Source of the DNA: Methyloceanibacter sp. wino2
GTDB lineage: Bacteria; Pseudomonadota; Alphaproteobacteria; Rhizobiales; Methyloligellaceae
Assembly: GCF_003071365.1 (NCBI RefSeq)
Contig: NZ_CP028960.1
Span: forward strand, 2,648,501 to 2,712,500
Length of the DNA stretch: 64,000 bases
Direction of reading: 5' to 3'
The position numbers and the translations under genes are program-made. Below the pieces are notes generated by a model. That model did no database searches. It saw only the letters and a program-made list of their open reading frames with translations, and had not been told where the DNA came from. Positions 26,319-35,585 of the stretch are shown here, piece after piece; the stretch's first letter is position 1; the number at the start of each line of letters is the position of its first letter.

Positions 26319-27002
26319 ATGGCGCCGATGATGCGGCTCATCCTTGGGCTTGGTGTACTTGTTCTGATTCTTTCGGCGGTCGCGCTCGGGCTCCCGGCCT
26401 ATGTCACAGCCACGCGGTCGGTGGTCATCAACGCACCGGAATACGTGATCTATCCGTACTTGAACAATCTGCGGAACCAGAAGGAATGGGCTCCGTGGGC
26501 GGTCAAGGACGAGAATATCAAGATGACCTATTCGGGGCCGCCCGAGGGTAACGGTGCAAAGGTTCAGTGGGAGAGCGACGTCGCCTCCGTGGGTGACGGC
26601 AGCATCCAGATCGTCGAGTCCGATCCGCCTCACAGCCTGACGCTGGCTGCGGATGTCAAAGGCGTTCAGGGGACGAGCAATTTCCAGCTGGTGCCCGACG
26701 GCGCCGGATCCAAAGTCACCTGGTCGTTTGAATTCGAATCCGGCTCCAGCCCGATCAAGCGCTGGAAGGGCTTGATGCTCGACGGCTATATCGGCGAGGT
26801 CTACGAGGACGGCCTGGAGAAGCTGAAGCAGACCGTCGAGTCCACACGAGCACAGGCGAGGCCGCAGCCCGCGCCGGTGGCGCCTGCGGCGCCAGCGGAA
26901 ACCCCCGAGGCCGCAACGCCGGAAGGCGGTGAATCGGTCATCCCGGAACAGACGCCGGCGCCCGACGCCCCGGCCGCCGAGGCCCCCGCGGAGCAGCCTT
27001 AA
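26319..27002 (+). CDS. SRPBCC-family (polyketide cyclase-like) membrane-anchored protein
   Basis: The 227-aa protein has an N-terminal membrane helix (LILGLGVLVLILSAVALGLPA), a START/SRPBCC-like domain (residues 35-170; SVVINAPEYVIYPYLNNLRN and KEWAPWAVKD match the family start) and a Pro/Ala/Glu-rich C-terminal tail of about 50 residues. AGGAG lies 9 bases before the ATG. It would bind a hydrophobic ligand at the outer face of the inner membrane; the ligand is not known. It is divergent from the 56-aa membrane protein. Confidence 0.78.
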   Translation: MAPMMRLILGLGVLVLILSAVALGLPAYVTATRSVVINAPEYVIYPYLNNLRNQKEWAPWAVKDENIKMTYSGPPEGNGAKVQWESDVASVGDGSIQIVESDPPHSLTLAADVKGVQGTSNFQLVPDGAGSKVTWSFEFESGSSPIKRWKGLMLDGYIGEVYEDGLEKLKQTVESTRAQARPQPAPVAPAAPAETPEAATPEGGESVIPEQTPAPDAPAAEAPAEQP

Positions 27003-27089
27003 ACGCCCGAGCGTTTTGCCGGGCAGCACTGAGCGCGGCCGCAAGCGGGCCTGCGTCGTGCGGGCTTAAGCCTAATTGCCGTCAGAGAT

Positions 27090-27746
27090 CTAGAGTTTGC
27101 GCTGGTGCTCGATCGCGTGCGCTTCGGGTGCGGCCTTTGGGGCCGCTTGCGTTGCGCGCATGATCAAATTGTCGAGCGGGCTGCAATCGAACAGTCCGGC
27201 TTCACCCTTGGCGCCTTCGGCTTGGCGCGAGTCGAGGTGCGGATCCACGACCGGGCGCCCCGTGACGCGATAGACGCACGTCGCGCCGTCGTCCGCGGTA
27301 AAGGTGATGCTGTCGCCGATGCCCACCGTGCCGGAGCCGACATCGCCGAGCGCCACGTCGCCTTGCGCGGAACGCGGGCTGGATTTCTGGCTGGCCAGGG
27401 ACGGGGCGGCGTCGCGGCCGGGCTCGGCGGCGACTTCCGTCATGTCACGGAAGGAGGCGCTCAGTCCCAGCCGGCGCACCTTCGCCGACGGCAACGCCGA
27501 CATGTGCTGCGAAACGTTCTGCCACGGCCACGCCTCGGCGGCCGATTGATCGGAGAGAGCCTTGGTCCACGCGCTCTGACGCAAGGACTGCGCGAGCCCG
27601 TCCTCGTTCATGGTGGGAAAGGCGTCGCGCATGTTGGACGCTGCGAACAACGCGACCAGCGCGGCGGAGGCGGCCAGGCATGCCTTTGCAGCGAGCCGCC
27701 GGCGCGGCGCCGGCATGGAAGACGGCTTCAAAGTCTGCTTTCGCAT
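27090..27746 (-). CDS. Membrane-anchored protein of unknown function
   Basis: The 218-aa protein begins with a basic segment and one membrane helix (about 20-40, LAAKACLAASAALVALFAAS), then an extracytoplasmic region. The C-terminal third (IGDSITFTADDGATCVYRVTG ... LFDCSPLDNLIM) has two Cys. GGAGGAG precedes the ATG at 27746. The start overlaps the stop of a 40-aa gene in a TGATG arrangement. I do not recognise the family. Confidence 0.7.
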   Translation of the reverse strand: MRKQTLKPSSMPAPRRRLAAKACLAASAALVALFAASNMRDAFPTMNEDGLAQSLRQSAWTKALSDQSAAEAWPWQNVSQHMSALPSAKVRRLGLSASFRDMTEVAAEPGRDAAPSLASQKSSPRSAQGDVALGDVGSGTVGIGDSITFTADDGATCVYRVTGRPVVDPHLDSRQAEGAKGEAGLFDCSPLDNLIMRATQAAPKAAPEAHAIEHQRKL

Positions 27747-27868
27747 CAGACGCTCCTCCGGCTGCGCCGCGGCGCGGCCTTCGCGCGGGCGGGCTGCTGC
27801 CGCATCTGCAGCGCAACAAAGCCCAGCGTTCCGAGCAGAACAACACACACTGCCAAGGCTTCCAGCAT
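27746..27868 (-). CDS. 40-aa single-span membrane protein, coupled to the next gene
   Basis: The frame encodes MLEALAVCVVLLGTLGFVAL then a basic tail QMRQQPARAKAAPRRSRR. Its TGA shares its A with the ATG of the 218-aa gene (TGATG), a classic translational coupling. The ribosome site before it is weak (GGGACC). The hydrophobic helix with positive inside tail makes a real product plausible, but the frame is short. Confidence 0.5.
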   Translation of the reverse strand: MLEALAVCVVLLGTLGFVALQMRQQPARAKAAPRRSRRSV

Positions 27869-29551
<1,683 letters not shown>

Positions 29552-29597
29552 GCGCGCGACACTGACAAAACAAAAAACGAATGAAGAGGCGGGGAAG

Positions 29598-29834
29598 ATG
29601 TCAGACGAACCAAAGATGAAGCTCTCCAAGCTCAGCACCGCGAACCAGTTCGCGGGCAAGATCATGGAGATCCGCAAAGGGGCCGTGACGGCCATCGTTT
29701 ACGTGCAGATTGCCGGCGATACGTTGGTGGAAGTCAGCGTGACGATCGCCTCGCTCGAGACGCTCAAGCTTTACGAGGGCAAGGCGGTCACGTTGATCGT
29801 CAACCCCGTCGACATCATGATCGGTTGCGAATAG
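29598..29834 (+). CDS. TOBE-domain molybdopterin/molybdate-binding protein (molbindin-like)
   Basis: The 78-aa protein is a single TOBE (Mop) domain: STANQFAGKIMEIRKGAVTA and VNPVDIMIGCE match the family start and end. Molbindins form hexamers or trimers that bind molybdate in the cytoplasm for storage or homeostasis. In a methylotroph, molybdate may serve formate dehydrogenase. GGCGGGGAAG precedes the ATG. It may be cotranscribed with the aminotransferase gene. Confidence 0.82.
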   Translation: MSDEPKMKLSKLSTANQFAGKIMEIRKGAVTAIVYVQIAGDTLVEVSVTIASLETLKLYEGKAVTLIVNPVDIMIGCE

Positions 29835-29938
29835 CGCTGGACGTCCATCCGTGCCTTTGACGGCTGGCGCCGTCCGAAGCAGGGCACACGGCACAGCTAT
29901 TGCATCGAGTCTCGAAGCAAGACCAACCCCGCAAGGCC

Positions 29939-30877
29939 ATGGACAAGCTCGTCTTGGACGAACCCCATACAATTGTTGACCGCACCGCGTGCGTGCTGCG
30001 GCTGGAAAAGGGACGTCACATCGGGTTTGCGGAGTACGGGGCGCCCGAGGGGCTGCCGGTCGTTGTGCTGCACGGCACGCCGGGGTCGCGGATGCTGTTC
30101 GAAAGCACCGACTCCGTTGCGCGTAAAATGGGTTTCAGGATCGTTGCGCTCGACCGGGCAGGCTATGGCCTGTCGGATCCGCACCACCACGCGACCCTGA
30201 AGGATACGGCCTACGATATCCAAGCCTTGGTGAACGGTCTGGGCATCAACCGCTTCTTCCTGGTCGGTTTCTCCGGCGGCGGTCCCCATGCCTTGGCGGC
30301 GGCGCTTCTCATGCGAGACCGGATCCAGCAGGTTGCCCTGATTTCGCCAGTCGGGCTCGTTGCCGATGCCGAACGCGTTTCCATGACCAGCCTGCAGCAC
30401 TTCATCTTCTCCTATCTGGGGCATTCCGAGACTGCGGCGCGCGTCTATTTCGAGGGTGTGCGTTCGATGGTCACGTGGTTCCCGCACAGCGCCGAATATC
30501 TGGTGACCCAGTACGCGACCGAGACGGACCGCGCCATTTTGGATCAGTACGGTCTCCGCCACTCCTTGGGCACCAGCATGCGCGAAGGTCTGAGCCATTC
30601 GGTCGAGGGCGCCGTCCAGGATTTGCGCCTCTACTGCCATCCTTGGGGCTTGAACCTGCACAAGTTGGAGACGCCGGTTACGATCTGGCAGGGTAGTGAA
30701 GACACGATTGTGCCGCCCGAGGCGGCGTATCGTCTTGCGGAGGTGCTGCCGAATTGCCGGCTCGAAGTCATCGAGGGCATGGGGCACTACTGGCTCTTCG
30801 GGTCGTTCGAGCGCATCCTGGACAGGATCCGGACAAAACCGCCGCGCCGCAGCCGCGCAGCGCCACCCGCGCCGTAG
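29939..30877 (+). CDS. Alpha/beta hydrolase
   Basis: The 312-aa protein has the fold landmarks VVLHGTPGSRMLFE (oxyanion region), the nucleophile elbow LVGFSGGGPHAL (Ser in G-F-S-G-G) and C-terminal GMGHYW with the catalytic His; the acid is probably Asp in WQGSEDTIVPPE. The start at ATG 29939 is preferred to a TTG at 29900. The substrate is not known; esterase or haloperoxidase-like relatives are common. A VOC protein gene follows. Confidence 0.8.
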   Translation: MDKLVLDEPHTIVDRTACVLRLEKGRHIGFAEYGAPEGLPVVVLHGTPGSRMLFESTDSVARKMGFRIVALDRAGYGLSDPHHHATLKDTAYDIQALVNGLGINRFFLVGFSGGGPHALAAALLMRDRIQQVALISPVGLVADAERVSMTSLQHFIFSYLGHSETAARVYFEGVRSMVTWFPHSAEYLVTQYATETDRAILDQYGLRHSLGTSMREGLSHSVEGAVQDLRLYCHPWGLNLHKLETPVTIWQGSEDTIVPPEAAYRLAEVLPNCRLEVIEGMGHYWLFGSFERILDRIRTKPPRRSRAAPPAP

Positions 30878-30925
30878 CGCCGGGACTTACGTCTCCCCTC
30901 CCGTCTGTGGTCCAATACGGTCGTG

Positions 30926-31345
30926 ATGACCGTGGCCTTCACCCATTGCGCCCTTCAGGCGGCGGACCTCGACAAGTCCATCGACTTCTATGCGCGCTAT
31001 TGCGGCATGGAGATCGTCAAGGAGCACGGTGAGGACGACAAGCGTGTGGTCTGGCTGGCGAGCCCCGGCGCGGGCGACCGGTTCGTTCTCGTTCTTCTCG
31101 GCGGCGGCGCCTTGCGGGAACAAGAAGAAAGCGACATGACCCATTACGGGTTCGGGGTTGCGACGCGCGAAGAGGTGGACCGGATTGCGGCCCTTGCCCG
31201 GGACGATGGTTGCCTTCACTGGGAGCCGCACGAATACGCGCCGCCCACCGGCTATCTTTGCGGGGTCAAGGACCCCACCGGTTACATCGTCGAGTTCTCG
31301 TACGGGCAGCCGCTCGGGCCGCATGCAGTCTCGGAGCAGGGGTGA
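30926..31345 (+). CDS. VOC/glyoxalase-family protein
   Basis: The 139-aa protein has two beta-alpha-beta-beta-beta units. FTHCALQAADLDKSIDFYARY has the typical start with the first metal His; THYGFGV and IVEFSYGQ carry the other likely ligands (His, Glu). This looks like a lactoylglutathione lyase-like or dioxygenase-like protein. Either GTG 30923 or ATG 30926 can start translation. It ends just before a convergent Cys-rich gene. Confidence 0.8.
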   Translation: MTVAFTHCALQAADLDKSIDFYARYCGMEIVKEHGEDDKRVVWLASPGAGDRFVLVLLGGGALREQEESDMTHYGFGVATREEVDRIAALARDDGCLHWEPHEYAPPTGYLCGVKDPTGYIVEFSYGQPLGPHAVSEQG

Positions 31346-31349
31346 GCCG

Positions 31350-31898
31350 TCAGTTCTGGCTGTAGATGCGGCAGCAGCAGTCCTTCAGCCCGTCGGCGCG
31401 GAAATCGCACACGAGCTTCTCCTGCGCGCTGCGGCAGGACTGCGGCGGGGCGTTCGCGGCCAGTCCGCGGCTGCAGGTTTGCTTGTAGGGGATGCAATGG
31501 CCGCCGAGCATTTCGGAGTTCGGAGGGCAGCCGCCTGCCGCCGCGCTGCCCGCACCGCCGGATGGCGCGGCTGCCGGGGCCTCGTTTTTGTTGCCGCCCC
31601 AGAGCGATCCGCCGCCCAACAGGCCGCCACCGCCCCACAGGCCGCCGGACGATCCGCTGCTCGGCGCGCTCGGTTTGCCGCTGTCCGGAATGTCCGGCAT
31701 CTTCCCGCGCCGGATGGCGCCGCCTTCGCTGCGGCAGCGATATCCTGTGCCGTCGTCGCCGCACACGATCTTCGCCCGTTGGACAAGGGTTTTGCCCGGC
31801 TGGGACGGCGCGGAGAAGGCCGCGGCCCGGTCCTGGCCGGTGAAGAGCGGCGACAACCAGAGAACAATCAACAGCACGAAGGCGGTGACAAGACGCAT
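31350..31898 (-). CDS. Secreted Cys-rich, Gly-rich protein
   Basis: The 182-aa precursor has a signal peptide (MRLVTAFVLLIVLWLSPLF). The middle is a low-complexity Gly/Ser/Trp stretch (about 80-105, GGLWGGGGLLGGGSLWGG). The C-terminal third has eight Cys, including CPPNSEMLGGHCIPYKQTC and the terminal cluster DCCCR, and probably forms disulfides in the periplasm. The family is not recognised. Confidence 0.72.
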   Translation of the reverse strand: MRLVTAFVLLIVLWLSPLFTGQDRAAAFSAPSQPGKTLVQRAKIVCGDDGTGYRCRSEGGAIRRGKMPDIPDSGKPSAPSSGSSGGLWGGGGLLGGGSLWGGNKNEAPAAAPSGGAGSAAAGGCPPNSEMLGGHCIPYKQTCSRGLAANAPPQSCRSAQEKLVCDFRADGLKDCCCRIYSQN

Positions 31899-32101
31899 GA
31901 GGAACTCCCGGCAGCTTTCGGCGACACCATACTGTCTCAGCGAGTGGATCAGAAGAGGCGAGGGGTCATTTGGGGGAGTTGAAGACGGGGCCCTTGCCAG
32001 ACCGGATTTCCCTTGTCACGATGGCGTCGTGAAGGCTCGCGGAAGGACGAAGGGCCGGAAAAAATCGGCCCACCTTGCGCGTTTTGCCAAGGGAGGAAGA
32101 T

Positions 32102-34150
32102 ATGGGCCAAGCGCAGGGCCAACCAGCCCGCAGCGCTCGCTGCATCGCACTGGTTGGCCCCTATCTCAGCGGAAAAACAACACTTCTTGAAGCCATTCTG
32201 GCGCGGACCGACGCCATCAAGAGGCAAGGTTCGGCGGCGGCCGGCAACACGGTCGGAGACGCCTCGGAAGAGGCCCGCCATCACGGCATGAGCGTGGAGC
32301 TCAACGCCGCCACAGTCGAATTTCTCGGCGACACATTCACATTTCTCGACTGCCCGGGCTCGATCGAGTTCCAGGCCGATGCCGCCAATGTGCTTAGCGC
32401 CTGCGATGCGGCGGTCGTGGTGTGCGAGCCGGACGAGAAGAAGGTACCGGCCCTGCAGCTGATCCTGAAGCAGCTCGAGGACCGGGGCATCCCCCACTTC
32501 CTGTTCCTGAACAAGATCGACAAGGCCGAGACGCGCGTGCGCGACATCGTGCCGATGCTGCAGCCCGCGTCGACCGCGCCGCTGGTGCTGCGCCAGGTGC
32601 CGATCTGGGAGAGCGGCATCGTCACGGGCTTCATCGATCTCGCCCTGGAGCGCGCTCACGTCTATCGGGAGCACGCACCGTCCAAGGTGGTCGACATCCC
32701 TGACGCGCTCACCGACCGGGAGCAGGAGGCGCGCTTCTCGATGCTGGAGCAGCTTGCCGATTACGACGACGAGCTGATGGAGCAGCTTCTCGAGGATGTG
32801 CCGCCGCCGCGCGACAAGGTCTTCGACGACTTGGCGGAAGACCTGCGCGAAGGCGTGATCTGTCCCGTGCTGTTGGGGTCGGCGGAGAACGGCAACGGGA
32901 TTGCCCGGCTCCTCAAGGCGCTTCGCCACGAGGTGCCGTTCGTCGACGTCGCGGCGGCCCGGCTCGGCGTCGCGGATGCGGCGTCCTGCGCATTCGTGAT
33001 GAAGACGATCCATACGGCTCATGCGGGCAAGCTGTCGCTCGCGCGGATTCTCGCCGGCACCTTCGCCGACGGGGACGCGGTCTTCGGCGGCGCGGCCGAG
33101 GAGCGTATCGCCGGGACCTTCGATGTTCTGGGTCAGGAGCCGGTCAAGCGCGGGCCGGGTAAGCCGGGTGACACAGTCGCCTTCGGGCGGCTCGAAAGCG
33201 TGCAGACCGGCGACACCTTGTCGACCGACAAGGCCGCAGTCCCGTCGATCGACCGGGCGGTCATGCCCGAGCCCGTTTTCGGCTTGGCACTCGTGGCCAA
33301 GGAGAAGAAGGACGAGGTGAAGTTGACCACGGGCCTCGCCAAGATCGTCGAGGAGGATCCGTCGATCTCCGTCGCCCACGATCAGGACATGGGTCAGATG
33401 ATCTTGTGGGGGCAGGGGGAGATGCATTTGCGCGTCGCCCTGGAACGCCTGATCCGCAAATACGGGGCGGCGGCCTCGACCTATCCGCGGGAGGTTCCCT
33501 ACAAGGAGTCGATCCGGAAGCCGGCGCAGGTGCGCGGGCGCCACAAGAAGCAGTCGGGCGGCCACGGCCAGTTCGGCGACGTGGTGCTCGACATCAAGCC
33601 GCAACCGCGCGGGAGCGGTTTCACCTTCGCCGAGACCATCACCGGCGGCGTGGTACCGAAGAACTACATCCCGTCCGTCGAACACGGTGTGCGCGACTAT
33701 CTGCACACGGGGCCGCTGGGGTTCCAGGTGGTTGACGTGGCGGTGTGCCTGGTGGACGGCTCCTACCACTCGGTCGACAGCTCCGACATGGCGTTCCGCC
33801 AGGCCGGCCGGCTGGCGATGGCCGAGGGGATGCCGCAGTGCCAGCCGGTGCTGCTGGAGCCGATCATGGCCGTGGAGATCGCGGTTCCATCGGAGGCGAC
33901 CCCAAGGGTCAATTCCATCGTCTCCTCGCACCGCGGCCAGATTCTCGGCTTCGACGCCCGTCCGGGCTGGCCGGGCTGGGATGTGGTCCAGGCCCATATC
34001 CCCGAAGCCGAAATCCAGACCCTGATCGTGGAATTGCGGTCGGCGACGGCGGGCGTGGGGACGTTCCAGGCCCGGCACGATCATTTGGCCGAATTGGTGG
34101 GCAAAGCCGCCGATCAGGTCCTCTCCCACCGGCGCGATCAGGCCGCCTGA
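32102..34150 (+). CDS. Elongation factor G-like GTPase (paralogue)
   Basis: The 682-aa protein has EF-G domain order. GTPase motifs are GPYLSGKTTLLE (G1), DCPGSIEF (G3, where EF-G has DTPGHVDF), NKID (G4) and GSAENGNG (G5). Later domains follow (KDEVKLTTGLAKIVEEDPS, WGQGEMHLRVALERLI, GRHKKQSGGHGQFGDV). The His of G3 is replaced by Ser, and the short effector region differs from canonical EF-G, so this is the second, EF-G-like type, probably not the main translocase. GGGAGGAAG precedes the ATG at 32102. An aminotransferase gene follows after 163 bases. Confidence 0.83.
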   Translation: MGQAQGQPARSARCIALVGPYLSGKTTLLEAILARTDAIKRQGSAAAGNTVGDASEEARHHGMSVELNAATVEFLGDTFTFLDCPGSIEFQADAANVLSACDAAVVVCEPDEKKVPALQLILKQLEDRGIPHFLFLNKIDKAETRVRDIVPMLQPASTAPLVLRQVPIWESGIVTGFIDLALERAHVYREHAPSKVVDIPDALTDREQEARFSMLEQLADYDDELMEQLLEDVPPPRDKVFDDLAEDLREGVICPVLLGSAENGNGIARLLKALRHEVPFVDVAAARLGVADAASCAFVMKTIHTAHAGKLSLARILAGTFADGDAVFGGAAEERIAGTFDVLGQEPVKRGPGKPGDTVAFGRLESVQTGDTLSTDKAAVPSIDRAVMPEPVFGLALVAKEKKDEVKLTTGLAKIVEEDPSISVAHDQDMGQMILWGQGEMHLRVALERLIRKYGAAASTYPREVPYKESIRKPAQVRGRHKKQSGGHGQFGDVVLDIKPQPRGSGFTFAETITGGVVPKNYIPSVEHGVRDYLHTGPLGFQVVDVAVCLVDGSYHSVDSSDMAFRQAGRLAMAEGMPQCQPVLLEPIMAVEIAVPSEATPRVNSIVSSHRGQILGFDARPGWPGWDVVQAHIPEAEIQTLIVELRSATAGVGTFQARHDHLAELVGKAADQVLSHRRDQAA

Positions 34151-34313
34151 TCGCGCTGAATCAAGGGCGGGCGGGGTGATTCGTTCTGGGTCGTCTGGTA
34201 GGGTTGGAGCTACCAAATTTTGGCCCCGGGCCTTGCCCCGCGTCTCCCATACCGGTAGACGATGGTGCCTTATACTTTCGTCTGATGTCAGTTAGCTTCC
34301 AGAGGGTAATCCC

Positions 34314-35543
34314 ATGACTGTATTTCCAGCTCTCGTAATCCCGGAGACACTTGCCGCAGGCCCCGGGCCCGGCAACACGGATCCCCGCGTGCTCGAGGCT
34401 TTCGCCAAGACCGGCGTCGCCGACCACATGCAAGCCGACGTGCTGCGCGGCATGAAGGAGGCGAAGCTGATGCTCCGCGAATTGTGGGGCACCAAGAATG
34501 TCTACACCTTTGGCGTTGCGGGCACGGGCTGGGACGGTCTGGATTGCGTACACAGCCTGATCCTTCCGGGTGACGAGGTCGTGGCGTTCGTCAACGGTAC
34601 GTTCTCCAGCATCGACGGCCTGACCATTCGCATGAAGGCCGCCACCCAGGAGGAACTCGCCGAGAATTCGCTCGACCCGAAGCCGGCCAGCGTGAAGATC
34701 ATCGATACGCCGCACGGCCAGTCGATCTCCGCCGAAACCATCGACAAGGCGCTCGCCGAGCACAAGCCCATGTGGGCCTTCATGGCGCATTGGGAGACGG
34801 GCTCGGGCCGCGTCAACGACCTCAAGGGCTTCTCCGACGCCTGCGTGAAGCACGGTGTCATGGGTATCGTCGATGCCGTGTCGAGCCTTGGTGTCGGCGA
34901 TTTCAATATCGACGACTATCCGGGCGTGGTGGCCTGGGCGTCTTGTCCGCAGAAGGGCGTGCTGTCCCTGCCGTTGACTTACGCGCCGGTCAGCTTCACC
35001 GACAAGGCGATCGAGATGGTCAAGAAGCGGGGCTGCCGCACTTTCGTCCATCATCCGATTCTGGACGCGCGTCACTGGGGCATCATCGACGGCAAGGACG
35101 TCGACACCCCCGTCTACCACCAGACCCATTCGGGTTATGCGGTTGCCGCGTTCCATGAAGCGCTCCGCATCATCCTGGGCTACGGCCGCGCCCGTAAGGC
35201 GTCGGACTACAAGTATCACGAGGCTGCGCTGCGCCAGGCCGTCGAGGCCATGGGCTGCGAGGTCACGTCGAACATGCCGAGCCTCGTGGTGCTGAACCTG
35301 CCGGGCAAGCTGGCCGGTCGCGAGAAGGAGCTGGTCCAGGGCGCACGTGCGCAGGGCTTCGGCATCTGGCCGACCCTGTCCGAGCCGGTTCAGGTCCGTA
35401 TCGGTATCCTCAACCAGCTTTCGCCGGAGCAGATCACCGAGATCGTCAGCCGTTTCGCCGACTCCATGCTCGCCATGGGCGCCGAGTTCGACAAGGCGAC
35501 CGTGTTGAACCAGCTGAAGTCCTACTACGCCAAAGCCGCGTAA
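34314..35543 (+). CDS. Class V aminotransferase, alanine/serine-glyoxylate aminotransferase-like
   Basis: The 409-aa enzyme has the class V PLP signature: GPGPGNTDPRVLEAF at the start, WETGSGRVND and DAVSSLGVGDF, and the Schiff-base lysine in ASCPQKGVLSLPLTY. It belongs to the alanine-glyoxylate/serine-glyoxylate aminotransferase group. In a serine-cycle methylotroph such an enzyme turns serine into hydroxypyruvate, but the sequence differs from classical SgaA (which begins with a PGPTN motif), so the substrate is uncertain. AGAGGG precedes the ATG. Confidence 0.82.
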   Translation: MTVFPALVIPETLAAGPGPGNTDPRVLEAFAKTGVADHMQADVLRGMKEAKLMLRELWGTKNVYTFGVAGTGWDGLDCVHSLILPGDEVVAFVNGTFSSIDGLTIRMKAATQEELAENSLDPKPASVKIIDTPHGQSISAETIDKALAEHKPMWAFMAHWETGSGRVNDLKGFSDACVKHGVMGIVDAVSSLGVGDFNIDDYPGVVAWASCPQKGVLSLPLTYAPVSFTDKAIEMVKKRGCRTFVHHPILDARHWGIIDGKDVDTPVYHQTHSGYAVAAFHEALRIILGYGRARKASDYKYHEAALRQAVEAMGCEVTSNMPSLVVLNLPGKLAGREKELVQGARAQGFGIWPTLSEPVQVRIGILNQLSPEQITEIVSRFADSMLAMGAEFDKATVLNQLKSYYAKAA

Positions 35544-35585
35544 GACGATCAGCCCGGCGATCCTCTTCCCGGTTGGGAGAGTTGA

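Noticed and set aside
26184-27044. Extension of the 56-aa membrane protein to a 343-aa frame
   Set aside because: The extra part is antisense to the SRPBCC gene and its promoter; a strong ribosome site precedes the short start.
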